A program made the position numbers and the translations under genes. Below are positions 8,472 through 17,087 of a stretch of DNA of 25,645 nt, one piece after another. The DNA is from a virus. Under the pieces are notes generated by a model. The model searched no databases. It saw only the letters and a program-made list of their open reading frames with translations, and was not told the DNA's origin. The stretch's first letter is position 1, and every line of letters begins with the position of its first letter. Location of the stretch: IMG/VR virus record IMGVR_UViG_3300008261_003981, positions 9,477-35,121 of that record. One strand, written 5' to 3'.

Positions 8472-8813
8472 ATGGCACAAAATATACCTTTAAACGTTTT
8501 TAGAACAATTGCATTACCGGTTACAACGGTTGCAAATACTGTTTATACTTGTCCAGCTGGAATTACAACAGTTGTTCTTCTAGCACAAGTATCTAATGTT
8601 AATACATCAAGTTATGTTGATGTTACCGCTTCACATATTCGTAATGGTAATGTTACACGACTAATTGCAAATACAGAAATACCTACAGAAGATGCAACTA
8701 ATATGTTGATGGGTAAATTAGTTTTGGAAGCAGGAGACGGATTTAGAATTTCAGCAAGTGCAAATAGTAGTGCAGAGTTAACATTATCACTATTAGAAAC
8801 CTCAAATGGCTAA
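8472..8813 (+). CDS. Small conserved virion protein
   Basis: The product has 113 residues with a compact beta-sandwich look: IPLNVFRTIALPVTT, then VYTCPAGITTVVLLAQVSN, KLVLEAGDGFRIS and a final ELTLSLLETSNG. Similar small proteins sit among fibre genes of T4-like marine phages. The stop overlaps the start of the next gene (ATG at 8806 is read in another frame across the last two codons and TAA), so the two are translationally coupled. It may be a cap or adaptor for the fibre that follows; that is inference from position only. Confidence 0.6.
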   Translation: MAQNIPLNVFRTIALPVTTVANTVYTCPAGITTVVLLAQVSNVNTSSYVDVTASHIRNGNVTRLIANTEIPTEDATNMLMGKLVLEAGDGFRISASANSSAELTLSLLETSNG

Positions 8814-11800
8814 TCATAAATTATTAAGCGGCCGAGTAAAAGTAACACCTGCAGCTAATGTAGCGGCAGATCGTTATAATTATCTTGGACTAGAACAAGC
8901 TGAACCAAACCTTGGCGTTGCAAATGCTGATGGTTTTGTTCTCACGTATAATACAAACTCACCAGGCGGTAGACTATGGCAATCTTCTTCATTACTTTCT
9001 GGTGGATTAGTTGCTCAGTCTGCATTTCAAACTGCTAACAATGCTGAAGCGTTATCCACATCTGCATACATTCACGCTAATGCGGCCTTTGATAAAGCCA
9101 ATACAGTTGGTTTACATGCCAATGCGGCCTTTACAACTGCTAATACAAAATATAGTTCATCAGGCGGAACAATTACTGGTGATGTATTAATTACAGGCAA
9201 TTTGAGTGTTGAAGGTACCACTCTTACAGTTAATGTAACTACTCTGTCTGTTGAAGATTCTATTATCCAATTAGCAAATGGCAATATTACAGATACTATC
9301 GATATTGGATTTATAGGTCATTATAGTAACGGTACCGCAAATGTACATACAGGACTTATTAGACACGCTGTAGATGATACTTATTATTTGTTTAAAGAAT
9401 ATTCTCCTGATATTACAAATATTATTGATGTTGCCAATCCAAGTTTTAAGATTGCTACATTAAGTGCCAATCTAACAGCCAACTCAGTATTAATCCGTGG
9501 ATTAGATCCACTAACACAAGCTAATACCGCAGATCAAAGAGCAGTAACTTCTGGTGCCTATGCTAACTCTGCATACATCCATGCCAATGCAGCCTTTGCA
9601 GCTGCTAATACTGTATCGGGTGGTGCTGCAATTGATAACGTTGCTAGACTGCAAGCTAACTCATCTTACATCCATGCTAATGCAGCCTTTGCAGCTGCCA
9701 ACTCAGCAAACATAACCGCACAAGCTGCTTTTGCGGCCGCCAATAATGCAATAGATACTTGGGTTCGTGATGCGGCCAATAGTGCTTCGTCATATGCTAA
9801 CGGAGCCTTTGCAGCCGCTAACACCGCAGATCAGAAAGCTACAAGTTCTGGCTCATATGCCAATGGTGCCTTCGTAGCTGCCAATACCGCAGATCAAAGA
9901 GCAGTTACTTCTGGTGCTTACGCTAATAGTTCTTACTTACATGCTAATGCGGCTTTTGCAGAAGCCAATTTAAAATATAGTACTAATGGTGGTACAATTT
10001 CTGGTGATGTAACTGTTACAGGTAATTTAACTGTATCAGGCCAAACAACCTATGCCAATAGTACTGTTGTAAATCTTGGTGATGCTGTCATTACTCTTAA
10101 TGCAGATATTCCACAAGGATTTGCACCAACAGAAAATGCAGGTATTGAAATTGATCGTGGTTCATCCGATAATGTTTCTTTACTTTGGAATGAAACATCT
10201 GATAAGTGGACATTTACTAATGATGGTACAAATTATAGTCAAGTAGGTTCAGCAGCTGCCGAATCGTATGCTAATGGTGCTTTTGCAGCCGCTAATACTG
10301 CTGATCAAAGAGCAGTTACTTCTGGTGCTTATGCTAATAGTTCTTACTTACATGCTAATGCGGCCTTTGCAGCCGCTAATAGTGCAGCTAGTTCTTCTAC
10401 TGATACTTTTGCGAGAACACAAGCTAATGCTTCTTTTATAACTGCCAACTCTGCTTCATCATATGCTAATGGTGCCTTCGTAGCTGCCAATACTGCCGAC
10501 CAAAGAGCAGTTACTTCTGGTGCCTACGCCAATGCAGCCTTTGGTATTGCTAACTCTGCTTCAAGTTATGCTAATGGTGCCTTTGGTGTTGCCAATTCAG
10601 CAAGTTCATATGCTAACGGAGCCTTTGTAGCTGCTAACACCGCAGACCAACGAGCTGTAACTTCTGGCTCATATGCTAACTCAGCATATCAAACTGCTAA
10701 CTCTGCTGCTTCATATGCTAATGGTGCTTTTGCATCTTCTAATACAAGACTTTCGACTTCTGGTGGTACAATTTCTGGCGATCTTGTTGTTACGGGAAAC
10801 CTAAGTGTTGAAGGTGCTACTGTTACAGTTAATGTAACCACATTAGCCATTGAAGATTCTATTATTCAATTAGCCAAAAATAATACTGGTGATAGTATTG
10901 ATATTGGTTTCTTAGGTCACTACAATAACGGTAGTGCTAATATTCATACAGGTTTATTCCGCAGAGCAGCGGACGATAAGTACTATTTGTTTGAAAACTG
11001 GAATGGTGAACCTACTGGTCAAACAATTGATATTTCCAACCCAACATTTACAATTGCCACATTAAGTGCCAATCTAACTGCCAATTCTGTTATCATTCGT
11101 GGATTAGATCCATTAACACAAGCTAACGGAGCTTTTGGTGTTGCTAATTCGGCATCTTCTTATGCAAATGGTGCTTTTGCAGCTGCTAACACAGCTGATC
11201 AAAAGGCCGTTACTTCAGGTTCATATGCTAACTCCGCATACATTCATGCCAATGCGGCCTTTGCGGTTGCTAACTCAACAAGTGTAACAGCACAAGCAGC
11301 TTTCAATACCGCCAACAATGCTGTAGATACTTTTGCACGAATTCAAGCCAATGCGGCCTTTGATAAAGCCAATACCGCAGAAGGTACAGTAGGTAGTTTA
11401 GCGTATGCTCATGCTAACAGTTCTTATTTACATGCTAACGCAGCCTTTGCAGCTGCTAACAGTTCACCAGGTACAGTAGGCCAATTAGCTTACAATCATG
11501 CCAATGGTGCCTTTGCTTTAGCTAACTCAGGTGGTTCACAAATTTATGTTGCATCATTACAGAATTTTTCAAGTAATGGTCAAAACACCACATTTACTTT
11601 ATCTACAACACCAACTTCTGCAAATCAGTTGTTTGTTTATGTTGATGGTATTTACCAACAAGCTTCTGCATATACTTTAACTAATAATGTTATTACATTA
11701 TCTGAAGCTCTCGATGCCAATGCGGTACTTGAAGTTCGTGTACTTGCCAATAGTACACCTGCACATATTAATAACCAAGTAGATACATTTACTGGTACAG

Positions 11801-12435
11801 GTGCATGTACAACATTTACTTTAACTTCTGTACCTAGAGATAAAAATTTAACAACTATTATTGTTGGTGGTGTACCACAATTAAAATCTGCTTATAATAT
11901 TTCTGGATCATCTCTTGTATTTTCTGGTGCTCCAGCAAATGGTGCCTCGATTGAAGTATCTACTTACTCTGGTGGTGGTTCATATGCCACTTCATTTACT
12001 TCAGTTATTGATACATTTACTGGTGATAACAGTACAACAACATTTACATTATCAACACTACCGCAATCTGAAAATCAAACATTTGCTTTTTTAAATGGTG
12101 TATATCAACAGAAAAATACTTATTCAATTTCTGGTGCAAATATTGTCTTTACAGCCACAGCAACATCAAACGATACTATTGAAGTAGTAACAGTTGCTGG
12201 TAGTGAGATGAATGTAACTTCTGCTCGTTACAATACAAGAACATACACCGCTAATGGCGTACAAACAACATTTACAATATCTTCTGGCCATACCGCAAAT
12301 TCTATTTTAGTATTTGAAAATGGTATTTGCCAAGAACCAATTGCAGACTATACAGTAAGTGGAACCACATTAACATTCGTTGGTGGTGCACCAGTAGTTA
12401 ACACAAGAATTCAAATTAGAGAACTTCCAGTTTAG
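8806..12435 (+). CDS. Large tail-fibre-like protein with heptad repeats and C-terminal beta repeats (1209 aa)
   Basis: The N-terminus (HKLLSGRVKVTPAANV, residues about 3-60) is a distinct attachment-like domain. Ala-Asn heptads alternate with three beta modules near residues 120-235, 395-480 and 653-772. The first and third belong to the GHYSNG/HTGL.R.A.DD.YYLF subtype, and the second to the AGIEIDRG/WNE subtype found three times in the 1258-aa fibre. Residues about 921-1209 are four tandem beta repeats of roughly 72-76 residues, each with a T-T-F-T-[LI]-S core, a V-x-G-x-x-Q turn, and an S-G-x-x-[LI]-x-F strand. These are typical of fibre tips in T4-like marine phages. The gene overlaps its upstream neighbour by 8 nt. 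It is the best intact reference for the split gene at 4444-5942. Confidence 0.75.
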   Translation: MANHKLLSGRVKVTPAANVAADRYNYLGLEQAEPNLGVANADGFVLTYNTNSPGGRLWQSSSLLSGGLVAQSAFQTANNAEALSTSAYIHANAAFDKANTVGLHANAAFTTANTKYSSSGGTITGDVLITGNLSVEGTTLTVNVTTLSVEDSIIQLANGNITDTIDIGFIGHYSNGTANVHTGLIRHAVDDTYYLFKEYSPDITNIIDVANPSFKIATLSANLTANSVLIRGLDPLTQANTADQRAVTSGAYANSAYIHANAAFAAANTVSGGAAIDNVARLQANSSYIHANAAFAAANSANITAQAAFAAANNAIDTWVRDAANSASSYANGAFAAANTADQKATSSGSYANGAFVAANTADQRAVTSGAYANSSYLHANAAFAEANLKYSTNGGTISGDVTVTGNLTVSGQTTYANSTVVNLGDAVITLNADIPQGFAPTENAGIEIDRGSSDNVSLLWNETSDKWTFTNDGTNYSQVGSAAAESYANGAFAAANTADQRAVTSGAYANSSYLHANAAFAAANSAASSSTDTFARTQANASFITANSASSYANGAFVAANTADQRAVTSGAYANAAFGIANSASSYANGAFGVANSASSYANGAFVAANTADQRAVTSGSYANSAYQTANSAASYANGAFASSNTRLSTSGGTISGDLVVTGNLSVEGATVTVNVTTLAIEDSIIQLAKNNTGDSIDIGFLGHYNNGSANIHTGLFRRAADDKYYLFENWNGEPTGQTIDISNPTFTIATLSANLTANSVIIRGLDPLTQANGAFGVANSASSYANGAFAAANTADQKAVTSGSYANSAYIHANAAFAVANSTSVTAQAAFNTANNAVDTFARIQANAAFDKANTAEGTVGSLAYAHANSSYLHANAAFAAANSSPGTVGQLAYNHANGAFALANSGGSQIYVASLQNFSSNGQNTTFTLSTTPTSANQLFVYVDGIYQQASAYTLTNNVITLSEALDANAVLEVRVLANSTPAHINNQVDTFTGTGACTTFTLTSVPRDKNLTTIIVGGVPQLKSAYNISGSSLVFSGAPANGASIEVSTYSGGGSYATSFTSVIDTFTGDNSTTTFTLSTLPQSENQTFAFLNGVYQQKNTYSISGANIVFTATATSNDTIEVVTVAGSEMNVTSARYNTRTYTANGVQTTFTISSGHTANSILVFENGICQEPIADYTVSGTTLTFVGGAPVVNTRIQIRELPV
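8983..11545 (+). repeat. Ala-Asn heptad arrays of the 1209-aa fibre
   Basis: Several arrays (about 9010-9145, 9520-9960, 10255-10740, 11125-11535) encode the same seven-residue pattern as the other fibres. Recurrent linkers are shared between genes, notably AIDTWVRDAANSASSYAN (also in the 5094 and 6513 products) and SGGAAIDNVARLQANSSY (also in the 5968 product). The shared linkers suggest that blocks move between paralogues. Confidence 0.75.
11566..12432 (+). repeat. Four tandem beta repeats at the fibre C-terminus
   Basis: Four diverged units start near 11566, 11784, 12009 and 12238. Each carries T-T-F-T-[LI], a V/I-x-G-x-x-Q turn and a closing I-E-V or I-x-I-R strand. The repeats are protein-level only; the DNA has diverged. 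Confidence 0.7.
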
Positions 12436-12443
12436 AGATAACT

Positions 12444-12527
12444 ATGCCATTTACACAAATAAACACTACAAATATTCAACCGAATACCGTTGTTGATTTT
12501 GCCACCATCGGCAGTTACTCGTGTTAG
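12444..12527 (+). pseudogene. Out-of-frame N-terminus of the first RCC1 fibre gene
   Basis: An ATG at 12444, eight bases after the upstream stop, starts MPFTQINTTNIQPNTVVD, a plausible fibre N-terminus. The frame closes at TAG 12525-12527. The downstream body lies in the +1 frame, and its similarity to the paralogue at 20326 starts near 12487. The paralogue has about 75 residues before the equivalent point and this gene has about 15, so a deletion with loss of frame is the simplest reading. Confidence 0.55.
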
Positions 12528-13935
12528 TAGCACACAATTAAGAGTTCAACTACCAGCAAAATCAGCGGCGACCTATAATCTTTATGTGGTTAATCCCGAT
12601 GGTGGTACAGGTATTCGTGTAAATGGAGTAACTTATTCATCAAATCCAAATTGGGTTACTTCCAGTCCTTTGAGTAATCAAGTTTCTGGCGTAGCATTTA
12701 ATGTCACTCTTAGTGCTACTGGAGCTACTTCATATGCTGTAGCTGCTGGTTCCACATTACCAACTGGCACCACACTAGCAGCTAATGGTTATTTTTATGG
12801 TACTGTTACTGTTGGTCTTCAAACCACATACTCATTTGATGTTGTAGCTACTGATGCTGAAAATCAAGATGCTTCAAAAACATTTCAAGTAACAGTATCA
12901 ATAGTATCACCTGGTCTTTTTGTATTTGGAAATCAAGCATTTGGTCAATTAGGACTCAATGATGGAGTCAGCAGTAAATTAGGTAATGCCAATCAAGCTT
13001 TTTTTGGAATTAAAACAGATGGTACTTTATGGGCATGGGGATTTAATACTACTGGCCAATTAGGACGTAATTTTGCTCAAGCAGATTTATTGGCTGCGTC
13101 CAGTCCAGTTCAAGTTGGATCAGGAACAGATTGGGCTCATATTAATAACGGTGGTTCAACCGTATTGAGTGCAATAAAAACCAATGGTACACTATGGATG
13201 TGGGGTTATAATTTTTCTAATCTGTACCTTGGTGGAATTACTGGGTACCGAAGCAGTCCAGTGCAATTAGGAAGTAATACAAATTGGTTAAGAAGTTATA
13301 CGAATTATGCTTCTGCTGCCATTAAAACAGATGGTACTTTGTGGGCATGGGGAACTAATACTAATGGCCAATTAGGAGGAAATAATACAGTTTATAGATC
13401 CAGTCCAACACAAGTAGGAACAGATACGAATTGGTCAATAATAGGTAATGCTAATGGCAATATGTTAGGTATTAAAACTAATGGTACTTTATGGTCGTGG
13501 GGAAATAATAATTATGGTCAACTAGGACAAAATGATGCAGTTCTAAGATCCAGTCCAGTTCAAGTAGGATCAGGAACAGATTGGTCGGATGTTGTAACTA
13601 CATCCAGCGGGCCTGCTATCTATGCATTAAAAACTAATGGAACAATATGGTCGTGGGGAAGAAATGTAAATGGTAATTTAGGTCAAAATGATGCAACTCA
13701 TCGATCTAGTCCAACTCAAATAGGTAGTTTAACAGGTTGGACAAAAATAGCTCCTGCGGCCCAAGGCTCGCATGCAGGAGCTATTAGAAATGGTGCATTA
13801 TGGTTATGGGGAAATAATGCTTATGGACAATTAGGACAAAATAATGCAATTCTTAGATCCAGTCCAGTTCAAGTAGGATCAGGAACTGGTTGGGCTGATG
13901 TTATATTATCATCACAGGCCACACTAGTAGATTAA
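12490..13935 (+). CDS. RCC1-propeller fibre-like protein, first copy (N-terminus damaged)
   Basis: The open frame gives 481 residues from a TTG at 12490 with no visible ribosome site, so the native start was probably ATG 12444 in another frame. Residues 1-55 are the end of an IPT/TIG fold (AATYNLYVVNPDGGTG). Residues about 55-138 are an Ig-like domain (WVTSSPLSNQVSG, LPTGTTLAANGYFYGTV). The rest is a seven-bladed RCC1-type propeller. Blade motifs such as IKTDGTLWAWG...GQLG recur six times after a first partial blade (LFVFGNQAFGQLG). Between blades lies an R-S-S-P-x-Q-[VI]-G loop. RCC1 propellers bind proteins or glycans; here a receptor-binding or fibre-tip role is inferred. It is paralogous to the intact gene at 20326. 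Confidence 0.7.
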   Translation: MLILPPSAVTRVSSTQLRVQLPAKSAATYNLYVVNPDGGTGIRVNGVTYSSNPNWVTSSPLSNQVSGVAFNVTLSATGATSYAVAAGSTLPTGTTLAANGYFYGTVTVGLQTTYSFDVVATDAENQDASKTFQVTVSIVSPGLFVFGNQAFGQLGLNDGVSSKLGNANQAFFGIKTDGTLWAWGFNTTGQLGRNFAQADLLAASSPVQVGSGTDWAHINNGGSTVLSAIKTNGTLWMWGYNFSNLYLGGITGYRSSPVQLGSNTNWLRSYTNYASAAIKTDGTLWAWGTNTNGQLGGNNTVYRSSPTQVGTDTNWSIIGNANGNMLGIKTNGTLWSWGNNNYGQLGQNDAVLRSSPVQVGSGTDWSDVVTTSSGPAIYALKTNGTIWSWGRNVNGNLGQNDATHRSSPTQIGSLTGWTKIAPAAQGSHAGAIRNGALWLWGNNAYGQLGQNNAILRSSPVQVGSGTGWADVILSSQATLVD

Positions 13936-14043
13936 TTCTACATGACTTAATATATTCTTATCATCATATAAACCAAATAATACAAGACTATTATTTAAGT
14001 AACATATATATTATTATGATTTAATTATTTGAAAGGTGTTTTT
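13936..14043 (+). other. AT-rich gap before the glycan cassette
   Basis: This 108-bp stretch has no gene. It is very AT-rich, with runs such as ACATATATATTATTATGAT. No exact TATAAATA element, no strong terminator and no tRNA is visible. It marks the boundary between fibre genes and the cassette. Its last bases hold an AAAGG ribosome site (14032-14036) serving the GTG at 14044. Confidence 0.5.
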
Positions 14044-15918
14044 GTGAAAAAAATTTATTTCCTATCAGGACTACCACGTTCTGGATCAACAGTCTTGGCT
14101 GCTATTCTTAGCCAAAATCCAAGTATTCATGCCACATCTACTTCTAATCTTTTAGATACCTTAGTGGGTACTCTAAGAGCATGGGCAGATAGTTTGACCA
14201 CTAGAGCTCAAACAGATCAGAAAAAAGAAGAAGAAAAAATTCAGAATGTTTTAAATAACATCTGTAAAACTCAATACGATGATATTGATAAACCCATTAT
14301 TCTTGATAAAGCTCGAGGTTGGGCAGATGATACTAACATGCGTACCATGTCTAAAGTTCTTGGACATAAACCTAAAATTATTGCCACGGTTCGTAATGTA
14401 GAAGATTGTGCCGCTTCTTTTGTTCGTGTGGCCAAGCCAAAAGATTTGGATTATTTTTTACTTAAAGATGACCTAATTAAACATCTTAAAGAATCATATC
14501 AAACATTTGAAAAAGGATATTCATTTGCACCTGAATGCTTTTTAATCATTGACTATGATGATTTGATGAATGATCCGCAAAAAGAATTAAAACGAGTTCA
14601 TGAGTTTTTAGAAACATTTGAAAAAGGATATTCATTTGCACCTGAATGCTTTTTAATCATTGACTATGATGATTTGATGAATGATCCGCAAAAAGAATTA
14701 AAACGAGTTCATGAGTTTTTAGAATTACCGGATTTTGAATATGATTTAAATACCATTGACGGTACCAATCTGCAAGAAAAAGATGAAGAAGTTTGGGAAG
14801 TAAAAGGCCTTCACGATATTAAACCAAAATTAGGTTATCAACACAAAGAAGATTCTAAAGATGTATTGAAACATCGTTATTATGAATTCTTACAACCAAG
14901 ATTTTGGTTAGGTGAAAAAGTCAATCCAAATAAACCAATACATGACCTTGATCTACAGTTGGCTGCCGGTCTAATGGGTGACTTCAAAGAAGGTTGGAGA
15001 TTAGCTCAAAAGATTGAACAAGAAGAACCATGGAATAATCGTGCAGCCTTTAATCGTGGTTGGTATCTCATGCAACATGGTAAACTTTTAGAAGGTGAAA
15101 AACTATTGTTCCGTGGCCGTGATGAAAGTGTTTTTGGTAATGAACCTCCTAGGTCTCCAATGCCAATGTGGGATGGCAAATCAAAAGGTACCGTACTATT
15201 AAACCTAGAAGCTGGATTAGGTGACCAGATACACGGAGTTCGTTACGCAAGGGATATTGCAAAGATTGCTGGTGAAGTGATTGTGGCGTGTTCTGGTTCG
15301 TTGGCGACACTATTCCGTGATGTAGAAGGAGTTGTTGCGGTTTGCCAGAGTGATGCCGTATATGGGGTAGTTCATGATTATTGGGCACCATCGATGTCCA
15401 CGATACCTATTCTAGGTTACGAATACAAGGATATATCAGGAAAACCATACATAAATAAACCGTTAGTAGAACCACATAAAGGTTTGAGAATCGGTCTACG
15501 GTGGCAAGGTAATCCACAGTTCGAACATGAACAACATCGGATCTTTCCACCAACTAAACTATTTAATGCCGTAGAAGATGTAGATGCAGAATTTATATCA
15601 CTGCAACGAGATGAAGGTTCTCAATACAAACCATATTGGGTTAAAGAAGTACCACTAGGTCATTGGGAACAAACACGAATGGCAGTAGCTAGTTGTGATC
15701 TAGTTATCACATCATGTACCTCTGTTGCACATCTCTGTGGTGCCATGGGAATACCAACATGGATTGTAGTACCTATATTACCATACTATTTGTGGGCTTT
15801 ACCAGGAAACACAACAGTCTGGTATGATTCGGTGAAGCTGTATCGCCAAGAAGTATTTGGAGAATGGTCTGCTCCATTTGATCAGATCAAAGTTGATTTA
15901 CAAAATTTTAAAAAGTAA
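14044..15918 (+). CDS. Sulfotransferase-TPR-GT9-like glycosyltransferase fusion
   Basis: GTG at 14044 is preferred, giving 624 residues, because AAAGG lies 7 nt upstream; an in-frame TTG at 14029 lacks a site. Residues 7-20 (LSGLPRSGSTVLAA) are the PAPS 5'-phosphosulfate loop of sulfotransferases, and IIATVRNVEDCAASF near residue 111 matches the 3'-phosphate-binding R...S region. Residues about 153-226 include a perfect 37-residue tandem duplication. Residues about 305-365 look TPR-like. The C-terminal half matches TPR-linked GT9 (heptosyltransferase-like) enzymes: PMWDGKSKGTVLLN, EAGLGDQIHGVRYA, LRIGLRWQGNP and CTSVAHLCGAMGIP. The product should transfer sulfate and a sugar in the cytoplasm; acceptors are unknown. 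With the duplication, the sulfotransferase part may be altered. The fusion itself is clear, being one continuous frame. Confidence 0.75.
   Translation: MKKIYFLSGLPRSGSTVLAAILSQNPSIHATSTSNLLDTLVGTLRAWADSLTTRAQTDQKKEEEKIQNVLNNICKTQYDDIDKPIILDKARGWADDTNMRTMSKVLGHKPKIIATVRNVEDCAASFVRVAKPKDLDYFLLKDDLIKHLKESYQTFEKGYSFAPECFLIIDYDDLMNDPQKELKRVHEFLETFEKGYSFAPECFLIIDYDDLMNDPQKELKRVHEFLELPDFEYDLNTIDGTNLQEKDEEVWEVKGLHDIKPKLGYQHKEDSKDVLKHRYYEFLQPRFWLGEKVNPNKPIHDLDLQLAAGLMGDFKEGWRLAQKIEQEEPWNNRAAFNRGWYLMQHGKLLEGEKLLFRGRDESVFGNEPPRSPMPMWDGKSKGTVLLNLEAGLGDQIHGVRYARDIAKIAGEVIVACSGSLATLFRDVEGVVAVCQSDAVYGVVHDYWAPSMSTIPILGYEYKDISGKPYINKPLVEPHKGLRIGLRWQGNPQFEHEQHRIFPPTKLFNAVEDVDAEFISLQRDEGSQYKPYWVKEVPLGHWEQTRMAVASCDLVITSCTSVAHLCGAMGIPTWIVVPILPYYLWALPGNTTVWYDSVKLYRQEVFGEWSAPFDQIKVDLQNFKK
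14501..14724 (+). repeat. Perfect 111-bp in-frame tandem duplication
   Basis: Positions 14501-14611 and 14612-14722 are identical base for base, and the match runs 2 nt further (to 14724). The unit encodes 37 residues, including FAPECFLIIDYDDLMNDPQ. It keeps the reading frame. Absolute identity implies a very recent event or an assembly artefact. Confidence 0.9.
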
Positions 15919-15930
15919 TAGGAGATAGTA

Positions 15931-16353
15931 ATGCCAACAAGATCAGGTTATAATGTTCGAGTTCAGAATGGTCAAGTAACAGATTGCTGGGATACACCAG
16001 CACCAGAAGGTCAATCCGGTTGGAGTGCAGCCGTAGAGATTACTCCAGACCTCACACCTAACCGTGAAATTCTTACAACACACCATTTTGATATTACCAA
16101 AAATCCAATCGAGATTGTTTGGGGTAAGCGTGAGTTGTCAGTTGATGAGCGTAAAGGTTCTTTAATTGGTCAAGCTGAGTTTGAAGTAATGCGTTTAGAA
16201 AACCAATTGCAAATGAAGCGTAATATGCCAGAGTTTGCTGACCAAATCTCTACACTCGAAGCTGAGATTGAAGCCGCCAAGTCAACTAGAGATGCTCGTG
16301 TTATTCAAGTTAATGCAGCCGTTACACATGAGGATGTTGACGCACTAATGTAA
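15931..16353 (+). CDS. Conserved phage protein of unknown function
   Basis: The product has 140 residues and a strong ribosome site (GGAGA at 15921-15925). The N-terminal part (GYNVRVQNGQVTDCWDTP, then DLTPNREILTTHHFDITK and PIEIVWGKRELSVDERKG) resembles a small family found near fibre genes in T4-like marine phages; no function is known to me. Residues about 85-130 are charged and helical (EAEIEAAKSTRDARV), a likely coiled coil. It sits between two transferase genes, but nothing in it suggests catalysis. A fibre-assembly or accessory role would be a guess. Confidence 0.55.
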   Translation: MPTRSGYNVRVQNGQVTDCWDTPAPEGQSGWSAAVEITPDLTPNREILTTHHFDITKNPIEIVWGKRELSVDERKGSLIGQAEFEVMRLENQLQMKRNMPEFADQISTLEAEIEAAKSTRDARVIQVNAAVTHEDVDALM

Positions 16354-16370
16354 TTTTTTGAAAGTTTGTT

Positions 16371-17087
16371 ATGAATTCTTTGTTTTTTTCGTATAATATG
16401 GATGTAGATAAGGCTTACATCATTCGGGTTAAAGATAATAAAAAATCTGAAGATGTGGCCTTACGATGTGCCGAATCATGTGAAAAGGTTAAAATGCCTT
16501 TTGAATATTGGGATGCCTATGATGGTTATTCTCGGCGCATCAAAGAGCCGGAACATTCCAAAAATAGTTCAGTAATGAAAATGATGAAAATCACCGATCA
16601 TTACTTGACGAGAGGTGAGGTGGCTTGTGCATTATCTCATATTTCTTTGTGGGCTAAGTGTATTGAGATAGACCAACCAATTGTTATTTTAGAACATGAT
16701 TCGATTATGGTTCAACCATATCTCACTCATACCGTTTTTAATTCAATCGCATATCTAGGTAATAACGAACAGGTCAACGGTGGTTGGCCAGTTCTACCAA
16801 CACCTACTCATGCATCAGAAGGACCAAACTATCATTTTATTTGTAGGGCTCATGCATATGCCATTGATCCTGCTGTGGCAAAAAATATGATTTCTCATGT
16901 AATTAAATTTGGTATCTGTGCACCACTTGATATCATTCTTCGAGCTGACATATTTCCAATTCATCAGACGGGTATCTACGCATATGATGTGAAAGAAAGA
17001 GAAGAAGATGGTAATCTTAAAACAACCATTCTTGGTAGACCTTTAGAAGGCCGTTCAACAATTCGTAATGATAGATTAGAAGTATGA
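16371..17087 (+). CDS. GT25-family glycosyltransferase
   Basis: The 238-residue product follows the GT25 (LPS galactosyltransferase-like) plan. An N-terminal strand DKAYIIRVKDN is followed by a W-D-A-Y-D-G segment, then LTRGEVACALSHISLWAK, the family's most conserved block, and VILEHDSIMV, where E-H-D stands in place of the usual E-D-D metal-binding triad. A second half with HAYAIDPAVAKNMI matches the family's acceptor-side region. The enzyme would transfer a hexose, typically galactose, from a nucleotide sugar. The start at 16371 has only a weak GAAAG site; Met9 (16395) is an alternative. The stop overlaps the next ATG by 4 nt (ATGA), so translation is coupled. Acceptor unknown. Confidence 0.7.
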   Translation: MNSLFFSYNMDVDKAYIIRVKDNKKSEDVALRCAESCEKVKMPFEYWDAYDGYSRRIKEPEHSKNSSVMKMMKITDHYLTRGEVACALSHISLWAKCIEIDQPIVILEHDSIMVQPYLTHTVFNSIAYLGNNEQVNGGWPVLPTPTHASEGPNYHFICRAHAYAIDPAVAKNMISHVIKFGICAPLDIILRADIFPIHQTGIYAYDVKEREEDGNLKTTILGRPLEGRSTIRNDRLEV

